From NCBI GenBank assembly GCA_900472605.1, contig UCJD01000007.1, positions 150,399 to 214,398 of the forward strand: a stretch of 64,000 bases of DNA. Reading direction: 5' to 3'. The position numbers were made by a program, and so were the translations under genes. Shown piece by piece: positions 1 through 9,735 of the stretch. The stretch is from Hyphomicrobiales bacterium. Its GTDB lineage: Bacteria > Pseudomonadota > Alphaproteobacteria > Rhizobiales > Rhizobiaceae. Under the pieces are notes generated by a model. The model was given only the letters and a program-made list of their open reading frames with translations. It was not told the DNA's origin and did not search any database. The first letter of the stretch is position 1. Every line of letters starts with the position of its first letter.

Positions 1-721
1 GGATCGCCGAGCCGAGCGCGTCCATGACGTCGATCGTTTCGGTCTTGTTCAGTTCCCACGGACGTGCCGTGAAGGCGAAAGGCTTGGAGGTCAGCGCACC
101 GACCGGGCAAAGGTCAACGACGTTGCCCTGCAGCTCGGAGGTCATCGCCTGCTCGAGATAGGTGGTGATCTCGGCGTCTTCGCCACGACCGATCAGGCCA
201 AGCTCGGCAATGCCGGCAACCTCGGTGGTGAAGCGGACGCAGCGCGTGCAGTGGATGCAGCGGTTCATGACCGTCTTGACGAGCGGTCCGATGTACTTGT
301 CCTCGACGGCGCGCTTGTCTTCCTGATAGCGCGAGCCGGCGATGCCGAAGGCCATGGCCTGGTCCTGCAGGTCGCACTCGCCGCCCTGGTCGCAGATCGG
401 GCAATCCAGCGGATGGTTGATCAGCAGGAATTCCATCACGCCTTCGCGGGCCTTCTTGACCATCGGCGTGTTGGTGAAAACTTCCGGAAGCTCGCCGTTC
501 GGGCCGCCGCGGATATCGCGCACGCCCATGGCGCAGGATGCCTGCGGCTTCGGCGGGCCACCCTTGACCTCGACGAGGCACATGCGGCAGTTGCCGGCAA
601 CCGAAAGGCGTTCGTGGAAGCAGAAGCGCGGAACTTCAGCACCGGCTTCTTCACACGCCTGGATGAGGGTGTAATGATCCGGGACTTCGATCTCGTTTCC
701 GTCAATCTTCAGTTTTGCCAT
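1..721 (-). CDS. nuoG: NADH-quinone oxidoreductase subunit G, N-terminal part (runs off left edge)
   Basis: This is the first 240 codons of the large iron-sulfur subunit in the peripheral arm of complex I, which passes electrons from NuoF towards NuoB. The N-terminus begins [13 protein letters not shown] and is a [2Fe-2S] ferredoxin domain (cysteines in [19 protein letters not shown]). It is followed by the [13 protein letters not shown] motif and then [13 protein letters not shown] and DLCPVGAL, which supply ligands of [4Fe-4S] clusters. The ATG at 721 starts the conserved family N-terminus. The molybdopterin-like C-terminal domain lies beyond the window. It sits downstream of nuoF, with an extra gene in between. 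Confidence 0.95.
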   Translation of the reverse strand, partial: MAKLKIDGNEIEVPDHYTLIQACEEAGAEVPRFCFHERLSVAGNCRMCLVEVKGGPPKPQASCAMGVRDIRGGPNGELPEVFTNTPMVKKAREGVMEFLLINHPLDCPICDQGGECDLQDQAMAFGIAGSRYQEDKRAVEDKYIGPLVKTVMNRCIHCTRCVRFTTEVAGIAELGLIGRGEDAEITTYLEQAMTSELQGNVVDLCPVGALTSKPFAFTARPWELNKTETIDVMDALGSAI

Positions 722-947
722 CGTCACTCAGTCCTGTTTTCCGTTTACCGGATGCCGGCAAACAAACCTATTCTGCAACGTTTCCCTGCCCGGCCGGATA
801 TCGATCCTGCTGGCGCCGGTGTCGTCCCAATTTTCGTCTCCGCTTCCCGTGGCTCGGGAACCGGTCTCCGACATCCGCAGCATTGGGACCCTCCCCGCGC
901 CGCTCAGTCCTGTCTGTCTTCCAGCCGCCGTGCGCGACCGGACCTCA

Positions 948-1574
948 TCACGTCCGCTTGCGGCCCTTCGCCGTCAGCGCCTTGGCCTCAGCCACCCAGC
1001 CATCGCGGGCGATGCGGCCGTCGAAACCAAGCTCCTGATCGACACGGGCAATATCCGCATCCGACCAGGCGGCAATCTCTGCAAGCGTGCGAATGCCCCT
1101 TGCGTTCAACACCTGCTCCAGCTTCGGGCCGATGCCGGAGATCTGCTTGAGATCATCGACCTTGCGGGCGCGCGTCGCCGGCTTTGCAGCCGCTGCAGCC
1201 TTTGTCTTCACAACCGGCGTAGCGGATAGCTCCACCTTGCCGGACGCTTTCTTTTCCGATGCCTGCCGAATATTCTCCGGCTTGACGTCTACCTTAGGCT
1301 TCACCTCGTCCGGCGGCGTCTCGTCGAGCGCTGCCGCCAGCTTGTTCGATGCTTCCATCGCGCCCTGAAGGGCTCCGAAGAAGGCGCCGGCCATCTGGGT
1401 GGAGAAGCCGAAGCCGATCGCGGTCACTGCCGCCATCGCCGCGGCCGGGTTGACCATCAGCGGCGCCAGCGGATGAGCGCGGGCATTTTCCATCATCTCG
1501 GCGGCAAGACGGCCGAAGTCGGCCGAGACATCGGCGACCCCTTCCCTGTTCTTGCCGTCGGATGCGTTGGTCAT
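948..1574 (-). CDS. Helix-hairpin-helix protein related to the NuoE C-terminal tail
   Basis: A 208-residue protein encoded between nuoF and nuoG. Residues about 15-85 are alanine-rich and look helical and partly hydrophobic. Residues 86-138 are a Lys/Pro/Ala-rich linker. Residues 139-200 form a helix-hairpin-helix-like module (DDLKQISGIGPKLEQVL) that matches the last 70 residues of NuoE in the same operon at about 34 of 62 positions by eye. The ATG at 1574 lies 5 bases past the nuoF stop, so the two are probably co-translated. No catalytic motif was found. Its place in the operon suggests a complex I accessory or assembly role, but that is inference. Confidence 0.75.
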   Translation of the reverse strand: MTNASDGKNREGVADVSADFGRLAAEMMENARAHPLAPLMVNPAAAMAAVTAIGFGFSTQMAGAFFGALQGAMEASNKLAAALDETPPDEVKPKVDVKPENIRQASEKKASGKVELSATPVVKTKAAAAAKPATRARKVDDLKQISGIGPKLEQVLNARGIRTLAEIAAWSDADIARVDQELGFDGRIARDGWVAEAKALTAKGRKRT

Positions 1575-1578
1575 CGTC

Positions 1579-2883
1579 TTACTCGGCTGCCTCGAGAACC
1601 GCACCGTGATCCATGGCGCTCGCCGTATACTGGTCGATGCGTGCTTCGATCTCGTGACGGAAGTTACGGATCAGACCCTGCACCGGCCATGCGGCGGCAT
1701 CGCCGAGCGCGCAGATGGTATGGCCTTCGATCTGCTTGGTGACCGCGAACAGCATGTCGATTTCGCGCTTCTGGGCATTGCCCTTGGCCATGCGCTCCAT
1801 GACGCGCCACATCCAGCCGGTGCCTTCGCGGCACGGCGTGCACTGGCCGCAGCTCTCATGCTTGAAGAAGGCCGAGATGCGAGCGATCGCCTTGATGACG
1901 TCGGTGGACTTGTCCATGACGATCGAAGCGGCCGTGCCGAAGGACGAGCCGACAGAACGCAGACCGTCGAAGTCCATCGGTACGTCGATCATGTCCTTGG
2001 CGGGAACGATCGGGCACGATGCACCGCCCGGGATGACCGCGAGAAGGTTGTCCCAGCCGCCGCGGATACCGCCGGCATGCTTGTCGACGAGCTCACGGAA
2101 GGTGATGCCCATTTCCTCTTCGACGGTGCACGGCTTGTTGACGTGACCGGAGAGCATGAACAGCTTGGTGCCGACGTTGTTCGGACGGCCGAGTGCCGAG
2201 AACCAGCCGGCGCCGCGGCGCAGGATGGTCGGGGCAACGGCGATCGACTCGACGTTGTTGACCGTCGTCGGGCAGCCGTAGAGGCCCATGTTGGCCGGGA
2301 ATGGCGGCTTCAGGCGCGGCTGGCCCTTCTTGCCTTCCAGGCTTTCGAGCAAAGCGGTTTCTTCGCCGCAGATGTATGCGCCGGCGCCGTGGTGGACGAA
2401 GATGTCCATCGGGTAGCCGAGCTTGTTGTTCTTGCCGAGCAAGCCGAAATCGTAGCACTCGTCGATCGCCGCCTGCAGCGCCTCGCGCTCGCGGATGTAT
2501 TCGCCGCGGACGTAGATATAGGCGGTGTTGGCACCCATGGCGAAGCTGGCGATAACGCAGCCTTCGATCAGCGTGTGCGGATCGTGACGCATGATGTCAC
2601 GGTCCTTGCAGGTGCCCGGCTCGGATTCGTCGGCGTTGACCACAAGATAATGCGGACGGCCGTCGTTTTCCTTCGGCATGAAGGACCACTTGAGACCGGT
2701 CGGGAAGCCTGCGCCGCCACGGCCGCGAAGACCGGAGGCCTTCATCTCGTTGATGATCCAGTCGCGACCCTTTTCGAGGATCTGCTTGGTGCCGTCCCAG
2801 TGGCCGCGGCTCATCGCGCCTTTCAGGGACTTGTCCTTGAGGCCGTAGATATTGGTAAAGATGCGATCTTTATCTTGTAACAT
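1579..2883 (-). CDS. nuoF: NADH-quinone oxidoreductase subunit F (NADH/FMN-binding)
   Basis: A 434-residue subunit that oxidises NADH through FMN and passes electrons to the N3 [4Fe-4S] cluster. The glycine-rich nucleotide/FMN motif [11 protein letters not shown] is at residues 53-63. The cluster ligands are C345, C348 and C351 ([12 protein letters not shown]) and C391 (HTICALGD). The length is normal for the family. The start at 2883 follows an AAGGGG ribosome site. The gene lies 10 bases after nuoE and 5 bases before the next gene, as expected within one operon. Confidence 0.97.
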   Translation of the reverse strand: MLQDKDRIFTNIYGLKDKSLKGAMSRGHWDGTKQILEKGRDWIINEMKASGLRGRGGAGFPTGLKWSFMPKENDGRPHYLVVNADESEPGTCKDRDIMRHDPHTLIEGCVIASFAMGANTAYIYVRGEYIREREALQAAIDECYDFGLLGKNNKLGYPMDIFVHHGAGAYICGEETALLESLEGKKGQPRLKPPFPANMGLYGCPTTVNNVESIAVAPTILRRGAGWFSALGRPNNVGTKLFMLSGHVNKPCTVEEEMGITFRELVDKHAGGIRGGWDNLLAVIPGGASCPIVPAKDMIDVPMDFDGLRSVGSSFGTAASIVMDKSTDVIKAIARISAFFKHESCGQCTPCREGTGWMWRVMERMAKGNAQKREIDMLFAVTKQIEGHTICALGDAAAWPVQGLIRNFRHEIEARIDQYTASAMDHGAVLEAAE

Positions 2884-2893
2884 GCTCTACCCC

Positions 2894-4024
2894 TTACCGC
2901 GGCTTCTTGCCGAAGACTTTAATGTATTCGGCTTCGCCGCCCTTGGCGAGCGCCTTGGCCTGCTTGACCCAGTCGTCACGGTCGATGCGGCCCTTGAAAT
3001 TCAGGTAGCCATCGACCCATTCGCGCTCAGCCTTCTTCCAGCCCGCGACCTGCGCGAAGGTGAAGATACCGAGTTCGTGCAGCGTGCCCTCGATCTTCGG
3101 GCCAACGCCAGAGATCAGCTTCAGGTCGTCTGGCGTCGCGGGCTTTTCGATGCCGGCTGGACGGTTCTTGTCCTCAAGCGACGGCTTTGCCGTTGCCGGG
3201 ACCGGTGCGGCGACTCCCGGCTGTTCTTCAACGGCCTTGGCGTTCTTGGCGGCGGCCTTCGGCGCCGTGACCGGCGTCTTCAGGGCCGCGTTGGTTTCGG
3301 CATCCGTGCTTTTGGGGCGGGCTGCCTCGGAGGGAGGAACGGGTGCGGCATCGACCTTGGCGGTCGCGGCTTCCGTCTCGACCTTCTTGGCCGACGACTT
3401 CTTCGCCTTGGGATCCTCGCTCGTCAGCGACGTCGGACCACCTTCGGGAGACGAGAAATGACGGTCGATCTGCGGGCCGGGCGTGATGCTTGCGCCGTTG
3501 CCGGCATCGAACGTGTCGATGATTTCCGAAAGACGTTCCGGCGTCAGGTCTTCATAGGTGTCCTTGCCGATCATGACCATGGGCGCGTTGACGCAAGCCC
3601 CGAGACATTCGACTTCCTCCCAGGACAGCGTGCCCTCGGCGTTGCGCTCGAACGGATGGTGATGGATCTTGCTTTTGCAGACCGACATCAGGCCTTCAGA
3701 ACCGCGCAGCATGCAGGGCGTGGTGCCGCACACCTGGATGTGGGCGCGCGTGCCGACCGGGCCGAGCTGGAACTGCGTATAGAAGGTCGCGACCTCGAGA
3801 ACGCGGATATAGGCCATGTCGAGCATGTTGGCGATCTTTTCGATCGCCGCCCGCGTGACCCAACCGTCCTGTTCCTGCGCGCGCATCAGCAGCGGGATAA
3901 CCGCGGACTGCTGACGGCCCACGGGATATTTCTGGATCGTCTTATCCGCCCAGACCGCGTTCTCGTCATTGAAGGCGAACGCGGCGGGCTGGAATTGATC
4001 TTCGGCTAGTCGACGAACGGACAT
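2894..4024 (-). CDS. nuoE: NADH-quinone oxidoreductase subunit E with long C-terminal extension
   Basis: A 376-residue protein; ordinary NuoE is about 160-240 residues. Residues 1-170 are the thioredoxin-like [2Fe-2S] domain, with ligands C99, C104, C140 and C144 (VCGTTPCML and CLGACVNAP). Residues about 190-297 are a low-complexity Ala/Pro/Lys/Glu linker. Residues 298-365 are a helix-hairpin-helix-like module (LISGVGPKIEGTL) shared with the separate protein at 948-1574. The start at 4024 has GAGGAAGA directly upstream. The core function in NADH oxidation is secure; the role of the extension is unknown. Confidence 0.96.
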   Translation of the reverse strand: MSVRRLAEDQFQPAAFAFNDENAVWADKTIQKYPVGRQQSAVIPLLMRAQEQDGWVTRAAIEKIANMLDMAYIRVLEVATFYTQFQLGPVGTRAHIQVCGTTPCMLRGSEGLMSVCKSKIHHHPFERNAEGTLSWEEVECLGACVNAPMVMIGKDTYEDLTPERLSEIIDTFDAGNGASITPGPQIDRHFSSPEGGPTSLTSEDPKAKKSSAKKVETEAATAKVDAAPVPPSEAARPKSTDAETNAALKTPVTAPKAAAKNAKAVEEQPGVAAPVPATAKPSLEDKNRPAGIEKPATPDDLKLISGVGPKIEGTLHELGIFTFAQVAGWKKAEREWVDGYLNFKGRIDRDDWVKQAKALAKGGEAEYIKVFGKKPR

Positions 4025-4040
4025 TCTTCCTCACGCCTTG

Positions 4041-4316
4041 TCAGTTTAGGGCGCCACACTGCGATGATGTCAGAGACTTCATCTCGCAAGCGTAGGCCGA
4101 CTGGTCTTTCTGCAGGAACACAACGAAGAACTTGCCACCGTTGGGGACTGCAGCCTTGATTTGATAGCCCTTGGACAAAAGCTCGCCCATGGACGCCTTG
4201 TTTGCCGGCGGCGCCACGTCGTCCTGGCCCAGTTTGGGGCCAAGCCCGCCGGCTTCCTGGGCGAATGCCGAGGAAGCGGACAGTAGAACGGCAGCGGCGA
4301 GCAGCGGCAGCTTCAT
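4041..4316 (-). CDS. Small secreted protein coupled to nuoD
   Basis: A 91-residue protein with a clear signal peptide: [19 protein letters not shown], with cleavage predicted after Ala19. The mature part is about 70 residues, with two cysteines (YACEM and SSQCGAL) that could form a disulfide, and the segment KGYQIKAAVPNGGKFFVVFLQK. Its ATG overlaps the nuoD stop (TAATG), so translation is coupled, and it sits between nuoD and nuoE, 16 bases before nuoE. I do not recognise the family. The export signal is odd in the middle of genes for cytoplasmic-arm subunits. Confidence 0.8.
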   Translation of the reverse strand: MKLPLLAAAVLLSASSAFAQEAGGLGPKLGQDDVAPPANKASMGELLSKGYQIKAAVPNGGKFFVVFLQKDQSAYACEMKSLTSSQCGALN

Positions 4317-5506
4317 TAACGGTCAACCTCGCCGAACACGATGTCGAGCGAGCCGAGAACGGCGGTCACGTCGGCGAGCATGTGGCCCTTGCAGAGGAAG
4401 TCCATCGCCTGAAGGTGGGCATAGCCCGGGGCGCGGATCTTGCAACGGTACGGCTTGTTACTGCCGTCGGCGACGACGTAGACGCCGAATTCGCCCTTCG
4501 GCGCCTCGACGGCCGCGTACACTTCGCCGGCCGGCACGTGGTAACCTTCGGTGTAGAGCTTGAAGTGGTGGATCAGCGCTTCCATCGAGCGCTTCATCTC
4601 GCCACGCTTCGGCGGAACGACCTTGCCGTCAAGTGCGGAGACCGGACCGACCTTGGCATCGCCGAGCAGGCGGTTGACGCACTGCTTCATGATGCGGACG
4701 GACTGGCGCATCTCGATCATGCGGATCAAATAGCGATCGTAGCAGTCGCCGTTCTTGCCGATGGCGATGTCGAATTCGAGGTCGTTGTAGCACTCGTAGG
4801 GCTGCGAACGGCGCAGATCCCATGCAGCGCCCGAGCCACGCACCATGACGCCCGAGAAACCCCAGGACCAGGCATCCGCAAGCGACACGACGCCGATATC
4901 GACGTTACGCTGCTTGAAGATGCGGTTGTCAGTCAGAAGGCCTTCGATATCGTCGAGAACCTTGAGGAAGGGATCGCACCACTTGCCGATATCCTCGACC
5001 AGTTCCTGCGGAATATCCTGGTGGACACCACCAGGACGGAAATAGGCCGAGTGCATGCGGGCGCCACAAGCGCGCTCGTAGAACACCATGAGCTTTTCGC
5101 GCTCTTCGAAGCCCCAGACCGGCGGCGTCATCGCGCCGACGTCCATGGCTTGCGTCGTCACGTTCATGATGTGCGACAGAATTCGGCCAATTTCCGAGTA
5201 CAGAACACGGATGAGCTGACCGCGAATCGGAATTTCGAGCTTCAGCATCTTTTCGACGGCGAGCGCGAAAGCGTGTTCCTGGTTCATCGGCGCGACGTAG
5301 TCGAGACGGTCGAAATAGGGCACGGCCTGAAGATAGGTCTTCGATTCGATCAGCTTCTCGGTGCCGCGGTGCAGGAGGCCGATATGCGGATCGACGCGCT
5401 CGATGATTTCGCCATCGAGTTCGAGCACGAGACGCAGAACGCCGTGCGCGGACGGGTGTTCCGGTCCGAAGTTGATCGTAAAGTTGCGAACGTTATGTTC
5501 AGTCAT
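4316..5506 (-). CDS. nuoD: NADH-quinone oxidoreductase subunit D
   Basis: A 396-residue 49-kDa-type subunit of complex I. It is hydrogenase-like and, with NuoB, shapes the quinone pocket. It shows the conserved N-terminus [18 protein letters not shown], the [12 protein letters not shown] and [15 protein letters not shown] segments, and the C-terminal DIVFGEVDR. The ATG at 5506 was preferred over 5536 because MTEHNVRNF begins the family homology and GGAG lies upstream; the earlier ATG has no ribosome site. The stop overlaps the start of the small secreted protein. Confidence 0.97.
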   Translation of the reverse strand: MTEHNVRNFTINFGPEHPSAHGVLRLVLELDGEIIERVDPHIGLLHRGTEKLIESKTYLQAVPYFDRLDYVAPMNQEHAFALAVEKMLKLEIPIRGQLIRVLYSEIGRILSHIMNVTTQAMDVGAMTPPVWGFEEREKLMVFYERACGARMHSAYFRPGGVHQDIPQELVEDIGKWCDPFLKVLDDIEGLLTDNRIFKQRNVDIGVVSLADAWSWGFSGVMVRGSGAAWDLRRSQPYECYNDLEFDIAIGKNGDCYDRYLIRMIEMRQSVRIMKQCVNRLLGDAKVGPVSALDGKVVPPKRGEMKRSMEALIHHFKLYTEGYHVPAGEVYAAVEAPKGEFGVYVVADGSNKPYRCKIRAPGYAHLQAMDFLCKGHMLADVTAVLGSLDIVFGEVDR

Positions 5507-5577
5507 AGCGACGCGCTCCGCGCTGGCAATTGGCATGAGACGGCGAACAGAGAGACTTCAGGACAAGGAGTCTCATA

Positions 5578-6180
5578 TCAATTCGCGGCCTTCTCGTCTC
5601 CCGGAAGTACGTAGTCGGTGCCTTCCCAAGGGGACGTAAAGTCGAAATTGCGGAATTCCTGCTTGAGTTCGACCGGCTCGTACACGACGCGCTTTGCGGC
5701 ATCGTCGTAACGCACCTCGACGTAACCCGTCGTCGGGAAATCCTTGCGCAGCGGGTGACCTTCGAAACCATAGTCCGTCAGCAGACGGCGAAGGTCGGCA
5801 TGGCCGGAGAACGGAATGCCGTACATGTCCCAGGCTTCACGCTCGAACCACTCGGCACCCATGTAGACGGACGTCGCCGAGGGAACGGACACGCCATCGG
5901 CAACGGCGAGCTTGACGCGAATGCGCAGGTTCTTGGTCGGCGACAGCAGGTGATAGACGACGTCGAAGCGCTTTTCGCGCTGCGGCCAGTCGACACCGCA
6001 GATGTCGATCATGCTGATGAACCCGCAGCGCGGATCGTCGCGCAGGAAGGTCAGCAGCGCCAGAATCGCTTCCGGCGTGGTGGTCACATTCAGTTCGCCG
6101 TATGCGATCGATGCATCGGCAATCAGATCGCCACGCATCTCGCGGAGATACGACGACAGTTCGCTCAAGGCTTCACTCAT
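5578..6180 (-). CDS. nuoC: NADH-quinone oxidoreductase subunit C
   Basis: A 200-residue 30-kDa-type subunit of the complex I connecting module. Family signatures are visible: [43 protein letters not shown] and [17 protein letters not shown]. The ATG at 6180 follows GGAGGA. It is separate from nuoD rather than fused as in E. coli, which is usual in alphaproteobacteria. About 70 bases separate it from nuoD. Confidence 0.97.
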   Translation of the reverse strand: MSEALSELSSYLREMRGDLIADASIAYGELNVTTTPEAILALLTFLRDDPRCGFISMIDICGVDWPQREKRFDVVYHLLSPTKNLRIRVKLAVADGVSVPSATSVYMGAEWFEREAWDMYGIPFSGHADLRRLLTDYGFEGHPLRKDFPTTGYVEVRYDDAAKRVVYEPVELKQEFRNFDFTSPWEGTDYVLPGDEKAAN

Positions 6181-6195
6181 GACAGTCCTCCGCCC

Positions 6196-6780
6196 TTAGC
6201 GCTCAATCGTTCCGGTGCGCCGTATCTTCTTCTGCAGAAGCAAGACCCCGTAGAGCAGCGCTTCTGCCGTGGGGGGACAGCCCGGCACGTAGATGTCGAC
6301 AGGAACGACACGATCGCAGCCACGCACGACCGAGTAGGAATAATGATAGTAGCCACCGCCGTTTGCGCAGGAGCCCATGGAAATGACGTAACGCGGCTCC
6401 GGCATCTGGTCGTAGACCTTGCGGAGCGCCGGCGCCATCTTGTTGGTCAGCGTACCAGCGACGATCATGACGTCCGACTGGCGCGGCGAGGCACGCGGCG
6501 CAACACCGAAGCGCTCCATGTCGTAACGTGGACCGGAGACCTGCATCAGGCCTTCGACGGCGCAGCAGGCAAGGCCGAACTGCATCCACATCAGCGAGCC
6601 GGTGCGCGCCCAGGTGATCAGATCGCGAGTGGATGTGACCAGGAAGCCCTTGTCGGCCAACTCGTCATTGATCTCGCCGAAGAACGCACTGTCGCTACCA
6701 ACAGGCTTGCCCGTTGCCGGGTCGATGATGCCTTTGGGATGCGGCGCGACGAGCGCCTTGTCGCTTGGGGCTACTCCCAT
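6196..6780 (-). CDS. nuoB: NADH-quinone oxidoreductase subunit B
   Basis: A 194-residue PSST-type subunit that binds cluster N2, the last iron-sulfur centre before quinone. The cysteines are in [20 protein letters not shown] and [12 protein letters not shown]. The start at 6780 ([10 protein letters not shown]) was chosen because GGGAG sits 8 bases upstream. It overlaps the nuoA stop by 10 bases, and the longer reading from 6801 would lie deeper inside nuoA. Confidence 0.97.
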   Translation of the reverse strand: MGVAPSDKALVAPHPKGIIDPATGKPVGSDSAFFGEINDELADKGFLVTSTRDLITWARTGSLMWMQFGLACCAVEGLMQVSGPRYDMERFGVAPRASPRQSDVMIVAGTLTNKMAPALRKVYDQMPEPRYVISMGSCANGGGYYHYSYSVVRGCDRVVPVDIYVPGCPPTAEALLYGVLLLQKKIRRTGTIER

Positions 6781-7136
6781 TCCAGGGCTCCCTTTTTCCA
6801 CTCATAAATAAAGCCGATGGTCAGCACGAGAAGGAAGACCATCATGGACCAGAAACCGAACCAGCCGATCGCGCCGAAGGAAACGGCCCACGGGAACAGG
6901 AAGGCGACTTCGAGGTCGAAGATGATGAAGAGAATCGACACCAGGTAGAAGCGGATATCGAATTTCATGCGGGCGTCGTCGAACGCGTTGAAGCCGCATT
7001 CGAAAGCCGAAAGCTTTTCCGCATCAGGCGCCTTGTAGGCAACGGCGAACGGCGCAATGAGCAGCGACAAGCCGATTACAAGGGCGATAGCAATGAAAAT
7101 GGCGATCGGAATATAGGAACTGAGAAGTCCAGTCAT
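6771..7136 (-). CDS. nuoA: NADH-quinone oxidoreductase subunit A
   Basis: A 121-residue membrane subunit with three predicted transmembrane helices at about residues 7-30, 62-84 and 92-112. Conserved parts are YECGF-like ([12 protein letters not shown]), [23 protein letters not shown] and [12 protein letters not shown]. The ATG at 7136 gives the usual family N-terminus ([11 protein letters not shown]) with AGGGA about 8 bases upstream. It is the first gene of the nuo operon, so the promoter lies in the region to its right. Confidence 0.95.
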   Translation of the reverse strand: MTGLLSSYIPIAIFIAIALVIGLSLLIAPFAVAYKAPDAEKLSAFECGFNAFDDARMKFDIRFYLVSILFIIFDLEVAFLFPWAVSFGAIGWFGFWSMMVFLLVLTIGFIYEWKKGALEWE

Positions 7137-8225
7137 CAGGTTCATCCCTGCTTGCCGCCTGCGCCGGGAGGCGCGGCCTGGGCATTTGCCCGGCAAGCGA
7201 ACGTGCGTTGCAACAAGCCGTGGTTAGCGCAGCCACAGCCAATGCGCAAGAGTTTTAGCGTGTCAATTCCAATTGCACACGTGCGACATTATTAGCCATG
7301 CACATTGTTTTTGCGACAAATCAACGCACGGCGCGCGATCTTGCATGCCAGCCCACCAGATATTGCATGACTGGACGGTATTGATGAGTGGAAAACGCAG
7401 GATTTAAGCGCATCAAACCGGAAACCCAGGCTGTCTAAAAGCTTGAGAAGCAAAAGATAGTTGCTCAGCACATCAGCCAGGCCCAGGCAAGGCACGAGGA
7501 ACCGGCGATTGGCTATCTATCTGATGTGTAATCATTATTTTTCCGAAAAAGCAGGCCGGCGCGAGCGAAGCGCCGCGCCTGGGCACGTTACAATGAGGAA
7601 AAATCGGTGATTTTGCGGTGACTAAGTGCGCACTTCCTCACCTAAAGCCGGTGAGCAGCTCGCAAGCTGCGGCATCGGCGGCGATTCGATTGAAAAACTG
7701 CGCCAATCGGGTCGCTATGTCGCAGGCCAAACGGCTAAATAAACGGCATTTCGACCAGCGATGTCACGCGCCTCCAAGTCTAGAAACGAACCGCGCAGGG
7801 TGGCCGGGCGGCTGCGCGACGGCCACGTCAGCAATGCATTCGCGACCTGCCATTTCGGACATGCGCGAAGGCTACTTAAAGCCAGGAGTTGCACGGCGCC
7901 GCCTCGTTGAGGAGGAGGACTCCGATTATTTCTTATTAGAAGCAGACAACTCAGTGACGGCAACGACAGGCGTTTTATCGGGTTTCGAGAACGCGTCAGA
8001 TCTATTGAACGTCGAGAGAGTTACTGGTGCGCCTGTAGCGCGTGGGACGACAATTGGCTGGCCATACGGCGGCGCCAACTCTCTTGGCAACGATAGCGCC
8101 AAAGAGTAGCCACAGCGAAACGCGCTGGACGACAAGAGCGATGCCCGCGACATGGGTCGCACAGACAGAAAGGCGCAAGCGCACCTTCTAGGTGATGTAT
8201 ATTCTGGAGACATTCTGGAAGAGAA
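7137..8225. other. Gene-poor region between nuoA and tRNA-Asp
   Basis: About 1.1 kb without a gene I can support. It must hold the nuo promoter; a TTGACA on the minus strand at 7261-7266 is a candidate -35 box but no good -10 follows at 17 bases. Several short palindromes occur (around 7545-7585 and 7625-7660). The open frames here, including one of 163 codons at 7618-8109, start with GTG, show no recognisable domain and no convincing ribosome site, so they are not called. Confidence 0.5.
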
Positions 8226-8302
8226 TGGCGCGAGTGACGGGGCTCGAACCCGCGACCTCCGGCGTGACAGGCCGGCACTCTAACCGACTGAGCTACACCC
8301 GC
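8226..8302 (-). tRNA. tRNA-Asp (GTC), copy 1
   Basis: A 77-base cloverleaf including the encoded CCA. The acceptor stem GCGGGTG pairs with CACTCGC (one G-T), the anticodon is GTC in loop context CTGTCAC, and the T loop is GGTTCGAGCCC. It is identical to the copy 129 bases away and probably transcribed from the same promoter. Confidence 0.97.
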
Positions 8303-8354
8303 GCATTTTCAGACTGCGTCGTTCCGGACCATGCTTTTCAGCACTTACATGAAA

Positions 8355-8431
8355 TGGCGCGAGTGACGGGGCTCGAACCCGCGACCTCCGGCGTGACAGG
8401 CCGGCACTCTAACCGACTGAGCTACACCCGC
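8355..8431 (-). tRNA. tRNA-Asp (GTC), copy 2
   Basis: A 77-base tRNA with CCA encoded, identical in sequence to the copy at 8226-8302. It is the promoter-proximal gene of the pair; the promoter at 8499-8527 lies about 70 bases upstream. Confidence 0.97.
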
Positions 8432-8498
8432 ATTCATTTCAAGCAATCCGGATGCTTTCGCGTCCGTGTCAAAGCAGCTTGCCGCTTCGATGAGCGGC

Positions 8499-8527
8499 TA
8501 ACTACGGGGTTCGCATTTGAGTGTCAA
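8499..8527 (-). promoter_or_regulatory. Sigma-70 promoter for the tRNA-Asp pair
   Basis: On the minus strand a perfect -35 TTGACA (8527-8522) is followed after 17 bases by TAGTTA (8504-8499). This would start transcription about 60 bases before the first tRNA-Asp. Confidence 0.7.
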
Positions 8528-8833
8528 GCAGGTTTGGAGACAAAACGATGACAGCCTGCGATTTGTTTGTGGGTGAATGAAATCGCATCGAAAATCGCCC
8601 ACATATAGGGACGCCTTCAAGCGCTGCCGCTCGATATATCCGTCAGCGACCCATCCTATCACTGCCCTCCCTTGTCGATTTTTGTTTTCCACAGCCGCAA
8701 GCACAGGGAAACCAGCGCATTGGCGGATGTAGATCGAAAAAAATCAAAAAATCTTCACAAACGCTCTTGCGGTTTGTCCGCGATCCGCATAGATCACGGC
8801 CATCGACGCGGCGGACACGATCCGCACCGCGGA

Positions 8834-8909
8834 GGGCGATTAGCTCAGTTGGTAGAGCGCCTCGTTTACACCGAGGATGTCGGGAGTTCGAGTCTCTCAT
8901 CGCCCACCA
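8834..8909 (+). tRNA. tRNA-Val (TAC)
   Basis: A 76-base tRNA with CCA encoded. The acceptor GGGCGAT pairs with ATCGCCC, the anticodon stem CCTCG/CGAGG encloses the loop TTTACAC with anticodon TAC, and the T arm is GGGAGTTCGAGTCTCTC. Confidence 0.97.
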
Positions 8910-9040
8910 TTCCCTTTTCCCCTTTATGTGAATGACCGGCTGGCAGCTTTGATTTTGCTGCAGTTGCTAATCCTGTTTCCGGCGATTAGGTTCCGGCCAA
9001 ATCGAACGGCACCTCTCGTGCTTCAGGCGGAGATAGAATC

Positions 9041-9646
9041 ATGAAAACACGCGAAGATCGCCAGGCACAGCGGGCGGCCATGCCGCGCACGCAGCTCAGC
9101 GCCCACCACATGGAGAACGCGCGCCTGCTGCCCGATCGCGGTGAATTGCTCTATCGTATTCCCAACGGTGGTGTGGGTGTCGAGATCGGCGCAGCCTTCG
9201 GGGAGTATACAGCGGAGATTCTCGAAAAGAATCGCCCGGCACAGCTTTATCTCATCGATCCCTGGAGCATGGACCGCTACAGCTCGGGCCTCGACCAGAT
9301 CCACACGCAGTTCGGCAAGCAGATCGAAAGCGGGCAGCTGCACTTGATGCAGGGCACCTCACTGGAAAAGCTCGCGGAGTTCGAGGACGATTTTCTCGAC
9401 TGGGCCTATATCGACACCGATCATTCGTTCGAACTGACCTGGCAGGAGCTTTTGCTGTGCGACCGCAAGGTCAAGCGGACCGGCCGCATCGCCGGCCACG
9501 ACTTCTGCACCGGCAATACGGTGAAGCCGATCGTCTATGGCGTCGTCGAGGCCGTCACCAAGTTCTGCAAGGATTATGGCTGGCAGTTCGAATTCCTGAC
9601 CGTGGAATCGCACGCGCATTTCTCGTTCTGCCTGAAGCGACTCTGA
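9041..9646 (+). CDS. Class I SAM-dependent methyltransferase-like protein
   Basis: A 201-residue cytoplasmic protein. The glycine-rich segment GVGVEIGAAFGEYTAEIL (residues about 44-61) is motif I for S-adenosylmethionine binding. It is followed by an acidic end of strand 2 (LYLIDPWSM) and by FLDWAYIDTDHSFELTWQELLL, the pattern of the Methyltransf_24 type often found near glycan or secondary-product genes. The C-terminal part has GHDFCTGNTVKPIVYGVVEAV. The substrate cannot be inferred. It stands alone between tRNA-Val and the DUF3833 gene. Confidence 0.75.
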   Translation: MKTREDRQAQRAAMPRTQLSAHHMENARLLPDRGELLYRIPNGGVGVEIGAAFGEYTAEILEKNRPAQLYLIDPWSMDRYSSGLDQIHTQFGKQIESGQLHLMQGTSLEKLAEFEDDFLDWAYIDTDHSFELTWQELLLCDRKVKRTGRIAGHDFCTGNTVKPIVYGVVEAVTKFCKDYGWQFEFLTVESHAHFSFCLKRL

Positions 9647-9735
9647 GTCGCCCGGCGATCGTCGGTAATGATCTGTTCCCTTCGCGCCAGCGTAAGCGCT
9701 GACAGGCCGATTTACGGCCAGCGAAGGGATCTATC

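Noticed and set aside
1552..2880. 442-codon plus-strand frame
   Set aside because: It lies antisense to nuoF; the high GC content produces long open antisense frames throughout this window.
7618..8109. 163-codon frame between nuoA and tRNA-Asp
   Set aside because: It starts with GTG without a ribosome site, has no domain or compositional sign of a protein, and other frames are open over the same bases.
7926..8213. 95-codon minus-strand frame in the same region
   Set aside because: No plausible start signal, Ser/Pro/Arg-rich composition typical of antisense or noncoding frames.
8192..8551. Frame with two near-identical 27-residue repeats
   Set aside because: The repeat is the translation of the two tRNA-Asp genes, not a repeat protein.
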